Translations under genes and position numbers: made by a program
Part shown: positions 15,741 through 26,275 of the stretch, piece after piece
Layout: each line of letters starts with the position of its first letter
Numbering within the stretch: the stretch's first letter is position 1
Source: Streptosporangiaceae bacterium
GTDB lineage: Bacteria; Actinomycetota; Actinomycetes; Streptosporangiales; Streptosporangiaceae
NCBI GenBank assembly: GCA_030045215.1
Contig: JASIBJ010000292.1
Coordinates: 1 to 31,331, forward strand
Reading direction: 5' to 3'
DNA: 31,331 nt
The notes under the pieces: generated by a model
What the model was told of the DNA's origin: nothing
Database searches by the model: none
What the model saw: the letters and a program-made list of their open reading frames with translations, nothing else

Positions 15741-17060
15741 ATGGCAACGAAAGAAACCGGCGACCTCGACAGGGAGCAGCAGCCTGGCTCGGTCGCGGTG
15801 GCCGGACAACCTGCGGACAGCACGGGCACGGCCGATGCCGCGGTCAGCGCCGCGCCGGAGTTGCTTGCCCAGTCGCTCGGTGAATACGGGAAGATCTGGC
15901 TCAGAAAGGTGCGCAGCGGCGAAAGCGGCGCGCTACCCGTCATCGTCGGGCTGATCGCGCTTGGCATCTACTTCCAGAGTTCCCAGAGCCACTTCCTGTC
16001 GGCGATCAACATCTTCAACCTGATGGGACAGGCAGGCTGGATCATCACGATCGCGATGGCAGAGGCGTGTGTCCTGCTGCTTGGCGAGATCGACCTGTCA
16101 GTCGGGTTCAACGCCGCGATTGGCGCCACGATCACGGCCTGGATGGTGTCGATCCACCATCCCTTCCCGACGGCCATCGCCATCCTCGCGGGCCTGGCGG
16201 TCTGCGCGGCGATCGGCGCGATCCAGGGACTGATAACCGTCTGGCTGAAGATACCGTCGTTCATCGTCACGCTGGCCGGACTGCTCGGCCTGAATGGCGT
16301 CCTGATCTGGCTATTCGAGGAGACAGGGAACATCGGGCTGGGCGGGGTCATCTCGCTGCACAACACCTTCCTGTTCGACCTCACCACCGGCGAGATTACC
16401 CCCGCTATCGGATGGATCGTGCTGCTCGCGGGCGTGGTCCTCGGCGGTGCGTACGTGATCACCAGGGACCAGCGCCGGCGTGCTCACAACCTGGTCGCGC
16501 CGCCGCTCGGCGTGACGTTGCTGAAGATCGTGCTGACCGGGGGCATCGGCGCCGCCCTCGTGGCGGTGCTCAACGTGGCCGGCGGCGTTCCGTGGGTCGT
16601 CCCGATCGTGATCGTGCTCCTCGGGATCATGACGGTCGTGCTTACCCGGATCAGGTTCGGTCGCTATCTGTATGCTGTGGGCGGCAACGCGGAGGCATCC
16701 AGGCGTGCCGGCATCAACCTGAGCCGGATCAGGGTGCTGGCGTTCACGTTCACTGGGCTGCTGGCCGGCGTCACCGGGATCCTCTACGCCTCGCTGCTCG
16801 GCTCGATTTCGACCGACTTCCAGGGCGGCCAGTACGTGCTGTACGCGGTCGCCGGGGCGGTCATCGGCGGGATCAGCCTCTTCGGCGGCCGCGGCCGGAT
16901 GCTCGGCGCCGTGCTCGGCGGCTTCGTCGTTGCCGTCATCTACAACGGGGTGGACCTGCTCGGGCTCGGCGCGGCGGGCCAGTACATCTGGACCGCCCTC
17001 GTGCTGCTGGCGGCGGTCGCCCTCGATGCGCTGGCTCGCCGGGGGTCAACGCCCACCTAA
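15741..17060 (+). CDS. XylH-like sugar importer permease
   Basis: A 439-residue permease of the RbsC/XylH branch (BPD_transp_2). After a polar tail of about 70 residues come some ten hydrophobic spans. The family signature LLLGEIDLSVG is near residue 115, and the cytoplasmic coupling loop AVGGNAEASRRAGI, which docks on the ATPase, is about residues 312-325. It would form a homodimer in the membrane and take sugar from the XylF-like lipoprotein. The ATG is preceded by GGAGGG within the end of the ATPase gene, so the two are coupled. A charged loop (DQRRRAHN) separates two central spans. The transcript probably ends at the hairpin 27 bp downstream. Confidence 0.92.
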   Translation: MATKETGDLDREQQPGSVAVAGQPADSTGTADAAVSAAPELLAQSLGEYGKIWLRKVRSGESGALPVIVGLIALGIYFQSSQSHFLSAINIFNLMGQAGWIITIAMAEACVLLLGEIDLSVGFNAAIGATITAWMVSIHHPFPTAIAILAGLAVCAAIGAIQGLITVWLKIPSFIVTLAGLLGLNGVLIWLFEETGNIGLGGVISLHNTFLFDLTTGEITPAIGWIVLLAGVVLGGAYVITRDQRRRAHNLVAPPLGVTLLKIVLTGGIGAALVAVLNVAGGVPWVVPIVIVLLGIMTVVLTRIRFGRYLYAVGGNAEASRRAGINLSRIRVLAFTFTGLLAGVTGILYASLLGSISTDFQGGQYVLYAVAGAVIGGISLFGGRGRMLGAVLGGFVVAVIYNGVDLLGLGAAGQYIWTALVLLAAVALDALARRGSTPT

Positions 17061-17086
17061 GGGCGCATGCCGTGGCAGGCGGCCTC

Positions 17087-17126
17087 TGGCCCGGTTCTGG
17101 CCCGCTGGCCAGCCGGAACCGGGCCA
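17087..17126 (+). terminator. Strong hairpin terminator after the importer operon
   Basis: Arms at 17087-17101 and 17112-17126 pair over 15 bp with a single G-U pair (outer part TGGCCCGGTTC / GAACCGGGCCA is perfect) around a 10-nt loop. It begins 27 bp after the permease stop and separates this unit from the riboflavin leader. No T run follows. Confidence 0.75.
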
Positions 17127-17197
17127 CGTCAATTCCCATCGGCCCGACTGCGGTCCGGGCGGAATACCGGGCGTGGCACACTGGTTCACGCAGCAAG

Positions 17198-17360
17198 ACG
17201 TGCTCCGGGGTCGGTGAAACTCCGAACCGGCGGTGATAGTCCGCGACCCGGCCGAGGCTCGCATCGGCCTGGGGGGAGACCCCCGGACCCTGCGGCGCGG
17301 CCGGTTGACCTGGTGAAATTCCAGGACCGACGGTGAAAGTCCGGATGGGAGGAAGCACGT
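17198..17360 (+). promoter_or_regulatory. FMN riboswitch (RFN element)
   Basis: The conserved RFN blocks appear in order: GGTGAAACTCCGAACCGGCGG, shortened here to its core GGTGAAACTCCGAACCGGCG, then TGATAGTCCGCGA, a variable arm, GGTGAAATTCCAGGACCGAC, and GGTGAAAGTCCGGATGGGAG. The closing helix P1 is perfect: ACGTGCT at 17198-17204 with AGCACGT at 17354-17360. In this class, binding of FMN to the leader RNA lowers expression of downstream riboflavin genes, which matches the ribE-ribBA-ribH unit starting at 17466. Confidence 0.96.
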
Positions 17361-17404
17361 GCGCGGCAGTGGCCAGCCCCTTGCGGGTGGCTGATAGCCG
17401 CGGC

Positions 17405-17454
17405 CGCGCGCACTCGCGCGATCCCCGGAGCCGGCGAGCAGGACGACGGCTCCG
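17405..17454 (+). promoter_or_regulatory. Probable expression platform of the FMN riboswitch
   Basis: Two hairpins follow the aptamer: CGCGCG/CGCGCG with a 4-nt loop (17405-17420), and CGGAGCCG/CGGCTCCG at 17426-17433 and 17447-17454 with a 13-nt loop. The second ends on the first base of the ribE Shine-Dalgarno GAGGAGG (17454-17460). This position suggests control of translation start or transcript ending, but which one cannot be decided by eye; the alternative antistructure was not computed. Confidence 0.5.
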
Positions 17455-17465
17455 AGGAGGACACG

Positions 17466-18067
17466 GTGTTCACCGGAATTGTGGAAGAACTGGGCGAGGT
17501 CGTGGGGCTGGAGCGCCGCGGCGACTCGGCCCTGGTGACTGTGCGCGGGCCCAAGGTGACTGGCGATGCCGGCCGCGGCGACTCGATCGCAGTCAACGGC
17601 GTGTGCCTCACCGTCACCGGAACCGGCGGCGGCCAGTTCACCGCGGACGTGATCGGTGAGACGCTCAAGCACTCCACCCTCGGCTCGCTGGCCCCTGGCA
17701 CGGCCGTGAACCTGGAGCGGCCGGTCCGGCCCGACGGCCGGCTTGGCGGGCACATCGTGCAAGGGCACGTTGACGCCACGGGGACCATCCTGTCCCGCCA
17801 CCCGGGTACGGACTGGGAGGTGGTCCGGATCTCGGTCCCGCCGGAACTGGCCCGTTACGTTGTCTATAAGGGTTCGGTGGCGGTCGACGGGATCAGCCTC
17901 ACCGTCTCGGGACTGAGCGATACCGGGGATTGCTGGTTTGAAGTCAGCCTGATCCCCGAGACGCTGCAGCGAACCACGCTCGGATTCAAGCAGCCGGGCG
18001 CAGCTGTGAACCTCGAGGTGGACCTGATCGCCAAGTACGTGGAGCGCCTGCTCGCGGGGAGGCAGCC

Positions 18068-18071
<4 letters not shown>
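17466..18071 (+). CDS. ribE: Riboflavin synthase, alpha subunit
   Basis: A 201-residue enzyme made of two lumazine-binding repeats (about 1-97 and 98-196). It starts with the family signature [10 protein letters not shown]; the first repeat has VNGVCLTVT and the second VDGISLTVS, with [10 protein letters not shown] at the junction. It converts two molecules of 6,7-dimethyl-8-ribityllumazine into riboflavin and a pyrimidine that is recycled. The GTG start has a perfect GAGGAGG 5 nt upstream, next to the riboswitch hairpin, so FMN should set its expression. Its stop overlaps the start of ribBA (GTGA), a sign of coupled translation. Confidence 0.97.
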
Positions 18072-19917
<1,846 letters not shown>

Positions 19918-19998
19918 GCCGCCTGAGGGCTCGGCGCGCTTCACGGAGGCCGACCGGCTCCGGTAAGCCGATCCCGGATGCGGAGGCTTTCAGTCGGT

Positions 19999-21252
19999 TC
20001 AGCGGCCGAGCACCACCCGCCAGCTGATGCCGTTCCACTCCTCGGCGAGCGGATAGATGACCTGGGATGCGCCGAAGTAGTCGCCGACAGTCATGCAGCG
20101 ACGGGCCTGCCAGCAGGCGATGCCGAACAGGTTGGTTGCAACCTCCGTCACGGGCAACTGCCGCGGCGCACTGGTCAGTCGCCAGGTGTGTCCGTTCCAC
20201 AGCTCGCCGAGCAGCTTTCCGTCGGCGCCGCCGACGGCCAGGCACGAGTTGGTCTTGGCGCAGTCCACGCCGTGCAGTCCCGCGCCGGCCTTGGTGCCGG
20301 CCGGGGTGATGGCGTGCAGCAGGCGCCAGCTCTTGCCGTTCCAGCCCTCGGCGAGCGTCTTTGGCTGGCTGGAACTGGACGCGCTGGGCGGGGTCAGGTA
20401 GCTGCCGACAGCAGTGCAGGCACCCGGGCTAGGGCAGGACACACTGGCCAGCCCGGCGACGATGCTGTGCGGGCTCGGCGGGTCGTGTACCTGCCAGCTA
20501 CGGCCATTCCAGACCTCGGCCACTAGCAATGGCCCGTCCCCGAAGTCTCCGGCGCCGACGGTGACGCAGTCGCTGCGGCTTGCGCAGGACACGCTGTTCA
20601 GCACGATATCCGGAGCCGGGTTAGGCGTGGTCATCAGCCGCCAGCGCGAGCCGTTCCAGCTCTCCGCGATCGTGCCCGCAAGGGACCAGCCCACCGCGAT
20701 GCAGCGGTCAGGGGCGGTGCACGAGATGCCGGTCAGCTGGTTGCCGGTTCCGCGGTCGGGGGTGGCCAGCAACTTCCAGGCGCGGCCGTTCCACAGCTCG
20801 GCGAGGTTCAGGATCTGTGCCTGGGGCTTGGGCTTGGCCGGCTTTACCAGCTCGTAGCTGCCGACCGCCACGCAGGCCGACCGGCTGGCGCACGACACGG
20901 CCTCCAGCGCATCCAGCGACCCTGGGCTCGGGGGCTGGGGCAGGACCGCCCACGCGCGGCCGTTCCAGCTCTCGGCGAACGTGAGGTCGATGCCTGAGGT
21001 GGTAACCCGCTGCCCGACGGCCACGCAGTCGCTGCCGCCGATGCAGGAGACGCTGGCCAGGCTGTGCTGGGCCGGGACCGAGACGGCCGCCCGGATCCCT
21101 GCGGGAGCGGCCATCGCCGGGGCGTTGATCGCTAAAAAGGCCACCGAACTGGTCAAGACGACCAGCCCTAGGCGCCCAGTGGCCTTCGTGCGCGGAGCGC
21201 CGGTGATGGTGATGCCGGTGAGCCGCCGCGTCGTTAGGTTAGTCAGCTTCAT
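19999..21252 (-). CDS. Secreted seven-repeat WNG beta-propeller-like protein
   Basis: A 417-residue exported protein. A long basic N-region and hydrophobic stretch end at PAMAAPAG, a likely signal peptidase site near residue 49. Seven repeats follow, each with the pattern SCxxxxxCxAVG, a variable loop, then AExWNGxxWxxL. Seven such blades suggest a closed propeller. Every repeat has two cysteines six residues apart, so one disulfide per blade is possible, fitting an extracellular place. Proteins with these repeats are frequent in actinobacteria and have no assigned function. I chose the ATG at 21252 (MKLTNLTTRR) with AGGAAAG upstream rather than the further upstream codon at 21312. It faces ribH, with only a weak 5-bp hairpin (19955-19970) in the 81-bp gap. 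Confidence 0.82.
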   Translation of the reverse strand: MKLTNLTTRRLTGITITGAPRTKATGRLGLVVLTSSVAFLAINAPAMAAPAGIRAAVSVPAQHSLASVSCIGGSDCVAVGQRVTTSGIDLTFAESWNGRAWAVLPQPPSPGSLDALEAVSCASRSACVAVGSYELVKPAKPKPQAQILNLAELWNGRAWKLLATPDRGTGNQLTGISCTAPDRCIAVGWSLAGTIAESWNGSRWRLMTTPNPAPDIVLNSVSCASRSDCVTVGAGDFGDGPLLVAEVWNGRSWQVHDPPSPHSIVAGLASVSCPSPGACTAVGSYLTPPSASSSSQPKTLAEGWNGKSWRLLHAITPAGTKAGAGLHGVDCAKTNSCLAVGGADGKLLGELWNGHTWRLTSAPRQLPVTEVATNLFGIACWQARRCMTVGDYFGASQVIYPLAEEWNGISWRVVLGR

Positions 21253-21330
21253 CGGAGTGCTCTTTCCTTCACGCAGGTGCGGTCGCACTCTTTGAGACGT
21301 GGTGGGCGGCAAGAGGTTGCAGGTCTGCCA

Positions 21331-21825
21331 CTACGGAGCCGGATCGGACTGCGAGTCCGTCAGCTCCGGAAAGCCGGACAACTCCCGCGCGAGATCGTCC
21401 GCGGCGCGCGCTGGAACCTTGATCGACACGGTCGGCTCCTGGGCCAGGTAGATGTTGACCGTGCGCCAGCCCGTCCCGATGGTCGGAGCGGAGGCCTGGA
21501 GGATCCGGTCGCGGGCCACGTATCCGATGAACGAGCCCAGGCGCCATCCGGGCCTGGCCGACCAGATCAGCAGCCGCTGATTAGACAATCCGATGATCAT
21601 GCGCGAAGCCAGCGGGAACATCGATTCCCTGGCCTGCGACCGCAGGCGGCGGCGATGGGCCAAGTGCTCGGCCGCCGCGACCGCCAGCATGAGTTCGGCT
21701 GGCATCATGCCGCCCCCGGGGGAGGACGGGCTCAGGGCGGGGAAGATGGCGCGGAGCACCTCGCCCCGGCGCAGCTCGGACCTCGCTTCGGCGAGTATGC
21801 CCGTCCATCGCTGTCTGCCCGGCAT
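21331..21825 (-). CDS. Hypothetical protein, possibly PH-like
   Basis: A 164-residue protein I do not recognise with certainty. The first half is helical and rich in Ala/Arg; the second half has the strand-rich pattern LSNQRLLIWSA, GSFIGYVARDRI, and TVNIYLAQEPTVSIKVP, ending in an amphipathic helix. That layout resembles small bacterial PH-like domains, but this is only a resemblance. The ATG at 21825 is chosen because the sequence before it has no ribosome binding site but does have a -10-like CATAAT ending 7 nt upstream, suggesting a leaderless transcript; the frame is open to a GTG at 21879. No signal peptide or clear membrane span is seen. It is on the same strand as the propeller gene, 78 bp upstream of it. 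Confidence 0.6.
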   Translation of the reverse strand: MPGRQRWTGILAEARSELRRGEVLRAIFPALSPSSPGGGMMPAELMLAVAAAEHLAHRRRLRSQARESMFPLASRMIIGLSNQRLLIWSARPGWRLGSFIGYVARDRILQASAPTIGTGWRTVNIYLAQEPTVSIKVPARAADDLARELSGFPELTDSQSDPAP

Positions 21826-21827
21826 GG

Positions 21828-21840
21828 GACATATTATGTC
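21828..21840 (-). promoter_or_regulatory. AT-rich perfect palindrome at the start of the hypothetical gene
   Basis: GACATA and TATGTC flank one central base, a perfect 6-1-6 inverted repeat ending 2 bp before the ATG at 21825. On the coding strand it contains CATAAT, a good -10 element placed so that transcription could begin at the ATG. It stands out in very GC-rich surroundings and would suit a repressor that blocks the promoter. Confidence 0.45.
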
Positions 21841-21906
21841 TGATTTATGCCCCGCCCGCTGGTCAAATGCCCAGGTCACCGGCCGCCGTCGGGCGCTAAC
21901 GGGCCG

Positions 21907-23049
21907 TCAGCGATCCCAGGCCACTACCGGGCCGCGGGCCCGGACGAAGACCGCGGAGCCAGGCGACAGTTGCGGGCCGCCTGAGGTGCGGACGATGACG
22001 GTCTGGCCGGCCGCCGCGTCGTCGGGCCGCACTCGCACCACCGCGTCATGACCGTAGTACTCGCAGGCGACCACGCGGCCGGGCAGGCAGCCCGGTTGCC
22101 GGCCGCCGGCCGAGGCCAGCTCGCGCTCGGTGATCTCCAGCTGTTCTGGCCTGACCAGCACGGTTACCGCCCCGCCAGCCGGGCCGACTGCGCGGCTGGA
22201 CGGCGCGATGATCAGCCTGCCCAGCACCGTGTCGACGACCTGCCCAGAGTGCTCGCTGGGGCCGTCGGCGGTATCGGCGTGGGCCTGCCAGCCGTCGGCC
22301 GGCCCGCCGGCGCCAACAAGCAGGCCATCGATGAGGTTCGCGTCCCCCACGAAGCGGGCCAGGGCCGGATCGGCCGGCCGCATGTACAGGTCTTGCGGCG
22401 CCGCGTACTGCACGATCCGGCCGTCGCGCAGCACCGCCACCCGGTCAGCCATCGACAGCGCCTCGTCCTGATCGTGGGTGACCAGGATCGCGGTGGTGCC
22501 CGCCGACAGGCAGATGTGCTGGACGTCGGCGCGGACGCTGGCCCGCATGTGCGCGTCGAGCGAGGCAAACGGCTCATCCAGCAGGACCAGGTCAGGCTTG
22601 ATGGCCAGCGCCCTCGCCAGCGCCACCCGCTGCTGCTGCCCGCCCGATAGCTGATGGGGGTAGCGGCTCCCCAGTCCGGCGAGCCCGACAGACTCCAGCA
22701 ATTCGTCGGTACGGCCCCGCCGCTCCTTGCCATGCAGTCCGAAGCCGACGTTCGCGGCGACTGTCAGGTGCGGGAACAGCGCGCCTTCCTGCGGCACGTA
22801 GCCGATGTGACGGCGCTCGGGCGGGACGTAGGCTGCGCCGGGCCCGTCCACCACCCGGTCGCCGATCGTGATGGTGCCGGCGTCGGCCTGCTCGAACCCG
22901 GCCAGCAGCCGGAGCAGGGTGGTCTTGCCGCTGCCTGAAGGCCCGAGAATGGCGGTGAACGCCCCGGCCGGCACGTCCAGGTCGACGCCGGTGAGCACTG
23001 GGTGGGCGCCAAACGCCTTATGCAGGCCGGTGATCGACAGCTGCCTCAT
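21907..23049 (-). CDS. FbpC-like iron(III) ABC importer ATPase
   Basis: A 380-residue ATPase of the PotA/FbpC type. Walker A is GPSGSGKTT (about residues 33-41), the Q-loop is [15 protein letters not shown], signature [15 protein letters not shown], Walker [13 protein letters not shown], and H-loop VTHDQDEA. The C-terminal 120 residues form a TOBE-like regulatory region ([12 protein letters not shown]). It would power iron uptake with the two upstream-encoded partners. The ATG at 23049 follows AAGGATGAGCAT, in which the permease stop codon lies, so translation is coupled; the frame is open upstream but that part is permease sequence. It is the last gene of the iron operon. Confidence 0.92.
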   Translation of the reverse strand: MRQLSITGLHKAFGAHPVLTGVDLDVPAGAFTAILGPSGSGKTTLLRLLAGFEQADAGTITIGDRVVDGPGAAYVPPERRHIGYVPQEGALFPHLTVAANVGFGLHGKERRGRTDELLESVGLAGLGSRYPHQLSGGQQQRVALARALAIKPDLVLLDEPFASLDAHMRASVRADVQHICLSAGTTAILVTHDQDEALSMADRVAVLRDGRIVQYAAPQDLYMRPADPALARFVGDANLIDGLLVGAGGPADGWQAHADTADGPSEHSGQVVDTVLGRLIIAPSSRAVGPAGGAVTVLVRPEQLEITERELASAGGRQPGCLPGRVVACEYYGHDAVVRVRPDDAAAGQTVIVRTSGGPQLSPGSAVFVRARGPVVAWDR

Positions 23050-23053
23050 ATGC

Positions 23054-24664
23054 TCATCCTTGCGCCCGTGCCGTTCGGTTGAAGAAGCGGCCGAGCACAA
23101 TGCTCGGGAGCGCCGCGACTGCGATCATGACCAGGGCAAACGGTGCCGCCTGCGAGTTGGATCCGCTCGACTGGTAATTCCAGAACTGGGTCGCCAGCGT
23201 CTGCACCCCGGTCGGCACCAGCACCAGCGTCGCGGTGAGCTCGGTGATGACCGACAGGAAGACCAGGCAGAACGCCGCCATCAGGCCGGGCGCGGCTAGC
23301 CGCAGCGTCACCCGGCTGAAGGCGGCCAGCCGGGAGTGCCCCAGGGAGCGGGCGACATCGTCCAGGCTGGCCGGCGCGCGGGCGATGGCCGCCTTCACCC
23401 CGACCAGGGCGAGCGGGAAGAACATGATCGCGTAGCAGATGATCAGCAGAGGCGTCGACTCATAGCCGAAGCCGCGCAGGTCCTGCTCGGTGAAGTAGGT
23501 CAGCGCCAGCGCGATCACGACGCCGGGCATGGCCAGCACGAGGTAGGTGCTGCGCTCCAGGAAGTGCCGCGCGGCGCCGGTGTGCCGGATCGCGAGCACG
23601 GCCACCGGCAGGGCGAGCATCGTGTCGACGGCCGCGGCGCACACCCCGTAGGCAGCGGTGTGCCAGGCCGCGTCCAGCATCGACACGCTGACCGAGTTCG
23701 TGATCGCGGGCGGGCCGCCCTGCACGATCAGGAAGATGCACTCACCGACCGGCACCCCGAGCGCGAGCAGCACCAGCAGGCCGACCCCGAGCAGCGCCGG
23801 GACCGTCCCGCGACCGAGCCGCAGTGGCGGCGCCACCCGCTGTGCCATCGGCCCGGATCGCGATACCCGGCCCCGGCCGCCCAGGCTGGCCTCGCCGGCC
23901 AGCACGACCAGGCTGATCACGACCAGAAGGAGCGACAGCCCGCAGGCAGTCGGCACTCCGGTGGGCAGCCCTAGGTCAGTGAAGATCTCGGTGGTGAAGG
24001 TCTGGTAGCCGATCATCTCGAACGCGCCGTACTCGGCCAGCAGGACGAGCGTCACCAGCAGGCAGCCGCCCAGGATGGCGCCCTTGGCCTGGCCAAGCGT
24101 GATCCGGAAGAACGCGCGCAGCCGGCTGACGCCGAGGCTGCGCGCGACCTCTTCCTGGCCGGGGTCGGCGGCACGCAGGCTGGCCGCGACCGGCAGGTAG
24201 ACCAGCGGGTAAACCGCCAGTGTCATGATCAGCACCGCGCCGCGGAAGTTGGAGACCCACGTCGACAGCGAGAACCAGCCGAACGCGACGACGAAGTCCG
24301 GGATGGCGAGCGGAACGATCAGCAGGACGGCCCAGAACCGGCGGCCGGGCAGATCCGTTCGCTCGACCAGCCACGCGGTGCCGGTTCCGATAACGGCGCA
24401 CAGTACGGTCACGACGGCGGTCAGCCGGACCGTGTTCCACAGCAGCATGCCGGTCAAGGGCCGGAAGATCTCGTCAGCGACCGTGCCGACGCCGGCATGG
24501 GCCGACTCGAGCAGCAGGAAGGCCAGCGGCACGGCCAGCAGCGCCGCGATGATGGAGCCGGCCGTGAGCAGTCCGACCGGACGGCGCGCCTGCCGCGCCG
24601 GTACTACCTCCAGGGCGGCGAGCGAGGCTGGCCTGGCCTCAGCCGCGCTCGCGGGACTTACCAC
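23054..24664 (-). CDS. FbpB-like iron(III) ABC importer permease
   Basis: A 536-residue membrane protein made of two fused permease modules, each with about six spans. The two cytoplasmic EAA loops are visible: [20 protein letters not shown] in the first half and [20 protein letters not shown] in the second; these dock on the ATPase. Fusion of both modules in one chain is normal for the ferric-iron (FbpB/SfuB) group. The GTG start is preceded by TTGGAGCC. It lies 33 bp after the binding-protein gene and 4 bp before the ATPase gene. The metal substrate is inferred from the binding protein and from the iron boxes upstream. Confidence 0.92.
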   Translation of the reverse strand: MVSPASAAEARPASLAALEVVPARQARRPVGLLTAGSIIAALLAVPLAFLLLESAHAGVGTVADEIFRPLTGMLLWNTVRLTAVVTVLCAVIGTGTAWLVERTDLPGRRFWAVLLIVPLAIPDFVVAFGWFSLSTWVSNFRGAVLIMTLAVYPLVYLPVAASLRAADPGQEEVARSLGVSRLRAFFRITLGQAKGAILGGCLLVTLVLLAEYGAFEMIGYQTFTTEIFTDLGLPTGVPTACGLSLLLVVISLVVLAGEASLGGRGRVSRSGPMAQRVAPPLRLGRGTVPALLGVGLLVLLALGVPVGECIFLIVQGGPPAITNSVSVSMLDAAWHTAAYGVCAAAVDTMLALPVAVLAIRHTGAARHFLERSTYLVLAMPGVVIALALTYFTEQDLRGFGYESTPLLIICYAIMFFPLALVGVKAAIARAPASLDDVARSLGHSRLAAFSRVTLRLAAPGLMAAFCLVFLSVITELTATLVLVPTGVQTLATQFWNYQSSGSNSQAAPFALVMIAVAALPSIVLGRFFNRTARAQG

Positions 24665-24697
24665 TTGCCCGGCTCCAAGAGTCTCACCGATCCGTGA

Positions 24698-25747
24698 TCA
24701 CAGCAGGCCGGCCTCGCGCATCAGGTCGAGCGCCTCGGTGCCCGTGCCGAGCTGAGCGATCGTGATGGGATAGGGCCGGAGCTGGCTGAACGGCGTCTCC
24801 CCAGTCTTGGTCGTCACTCCCGACGCGATCGGGTACTCGAAGCTCAGCGATTGGCCGGGGCCGAAGCCGGGATTCGCGATGATCTCCTGGCCTTGCTTGC
24901 TGACGAGGAACGCAAGGAATTTCTGGGCGGCGGCCTGGTTCTTGCTCGACTTCAGGATCGCTGCCCCGGACACGTCAAGCACGTACCCGGGATCGCCGGC
25001 CGCGAAGTACGTGATCTTCGAGTGGACGTTGCTGGCGCCGATCTCCGCGCGCATCCGGTACCAGTAGTACTGGTTGATGATGCCGAAGGCGGCGGCACCG
25101 CGGTTGACCTCGTCGGCAATGTCCTCGTTGGCGTCGTAGATGTGCCCGCTGGCATTGGCGTAGATCTTCTTCAGCCAGGTAAGGGTGGCGGCCTGGCCGT
25201 ACTGGCGCAGATAGGCGGTCACGATGGGCTGGAAGTCGGTCTCCTGCGGGGCGAGGGCCAGCTTGCCGCTGTACTGCGGATCGGCGAGCTGGCTGACGTG
25301 AGTCGGGAGCTCGCTGGCGGAGATCAGGCTCGGGTTGTAGATGATCACGCTGACCCTGGCCGACACGCCGACCCAGTCGCCCTCGGGCGAGTTGAACTGG
25401 CTCGGCGTCGCTGCGAGCGTGCTCGCGTCTACCTTCGCCAGCAGCCCCTCCTGCTGCAGGGCCTCAAGCGGGGGCGAGTTCTCGGTGAAGATCACGTCGG
25501 CAGGGGAGTTGCTGCCCTCGGTCGAGATCTGGTCGGCCAGCACGTCTTCGTCATCGTCTCGGGTCACCACCTGGATCCCGGTCTTCTTCTCGAACGCCGC
25601 GATGAGGTTCTCCGCGGTCTGCTCGTGCTGGCCGTTGTACAGCACCAGCGTGTCCTTGTTCGACGCGGAACCGCTGCAGGCCGACAGGGACGCGCACGGG
25701 ACGACGATTGCGATGGCCGCGGCGATCGCGGCTGCTGTCCGCCTCAT
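24698..25747 (-). CDS. FbpA-like iron(III)-binding lipoprotein
   Basis: A 349-residue lipoprotein: signal sequence with lipobox LSAC and lipidated C24, then a family 1 solute-binding fold starting DTLVLYNGQHEQ. The segment GIINQYYWYRM contains the paired tyrosines that bind ferric iron in FbpA/FutA proteins, and the DANEDIADEV and VSGAAILKSSKNQAAAQKFL stretches are also typical. It should hand Fe(III) to the permease encoded next. The start codon overlaps the stop of the preceding lipoprotein gene (ATGA), so the two are made together. The iron boxes upstream of that gene place it under probable DtxR/IdeR control. Confidence 0.92.
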   Translation of the reverse strand: MRRTAAAIAAAIAIVVPCASLSACSGSASNKDTLVLYNGQHEQTAENLIAAFEKKTGIQVVTRDDDEDVLADQISTEGSNSPADVIFTENSPPLEALQQEGLLAKVDASTLAATPSQFNSPEGDWVGVSARVSVIIYNPSLISASELPTHVSQLADPQYSGKLALAPQETDFQPIVTAYLRQYGQAATLTWLKKIYANASGHIYDANEDIADEVNRGAAAFGIINQYYWYRMRAEIGASNVHSKITYFAAGDPGYVLDVSGAAILKSSKNQAAAQKFLAFLVSKQGQEIIANPGFGPGQSLSFEYPIASGVTTKTGETPFSQLRPYPITIAQLGTGTEALDLMREAGLL

Positions 25748-26190
25748 GCTCCTGCTCCCGCGCCCGGGCAGAGCTTGTTCATGTGCGCGGCCGCGGCGAG
25801 GACCGCGCTGGTGGCGGACTCGCTCTTGCCGTTGTCGGCGAAGAACGCGGCGTAGGCGCTGGCGAGCTTGCTGATCGCGGCCCGGAGCTGCGGGTCGGGG
25901 GTGTGCACCTGGCGCAGCGGCAGGATCTGTGCCTCGGCGTAGCCGACCGGGTCCTGCGTCGGGTCGGGTCCGTCCGACAGCACCGCACCGATCTGCTGGC
26001 AGGTTTTGGCGGAAGCTGCGGCTGCGGCCGCGTTACCGGAACTGCTGCAGGCCGAGAGCGCCAGCGCCATCGCGGCGCAGATCACGATCGGGATGACCGC
26101 GGCACGCCAGCGGTGAGACTGCCGGGGTTCACGAAGATCGGCACCTGGCCGGGTTAGGCGCACGTCCGGAGATGCGGGCGAGACGATCAT
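25744..26190 (-). CDS. Small lipoprotein, first gene of the iron-uptake operon
   Basis: A 148-residue protein of unknown function. It has an unusually long, Arg-containing N-terminus before a hydrophobic segment (about 31-46) and a lipobox LSAC with C48. After an Ala-rich linker the mature part is short and helical, with one cysteine early (KTCQQIG) and one near the end (NKLCPG), a possible disulfide. The ATG has GGAAGG 5 nt upstream. It overlaps the FbpA-like gene by 4 bp and is the gene nearest the two iron boxes, so it is very likely made during iron lack. It could assist ferric iron capture at the surface, but no iron-binding motif is recognisable. Confidence 0.8.
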   Translation of the reverse strand: MIVSPASPDVRLTRPGADLREPRQSHRWRAAVIPIVICAAMALALSACSSSGNAAAAAASAKTCQQIGAVLSDGPDPTQDPVGYAEAQILPLRQVHTPDPQLRAAISKLASAYAAFFADNGKSESATSAVLAAAAHMNKLCPGAGAGA

Positions 26191-26231
26191 TCGATCCTTC
26201 CAGGCATGGCGCTCCGTCGGGCCGGATCAGT

Positions 26232-26250
26232 GTAGCTTAGGCTTACCTAA
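26232..26250 (-). promoter_or_regulatory. DtxR/IdeR iron box 1
   Basis: The 19-bp stretch matches the DtxR/IdeR consensus TWAGGTTAGSCTWACCTWA at 17 of 19 positions by hand alignment; its core is the inverted repeat CTTAGG-ctta-CCTAAG (26236-26251). It lies 41 bp upstream of the lipoprotein gene and overlaps a possible -10 (TACACT on the minus strand, 26234-26229). Iron-loaded repressor bound here should switch off the FbpABC-like operon. Confidence 0.88.
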
Positions 26251-26256
26251 GTTGAG

Positions 26257-26275
26257 TGTAGTTAGGGTAACCTAA
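26257..26275 (-). promoter_or_regulatory. DtxR/IdeR iron box 2
   Basis: A second box, 15 of 19 matches to the consensus, with core TTAGG-gtaa-CCTAA (26262-26275). Its start is 25 bp from the start of box 1. Tandem boxes usually give tighter repression by several repressor dimers. Confidence 0.75.
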
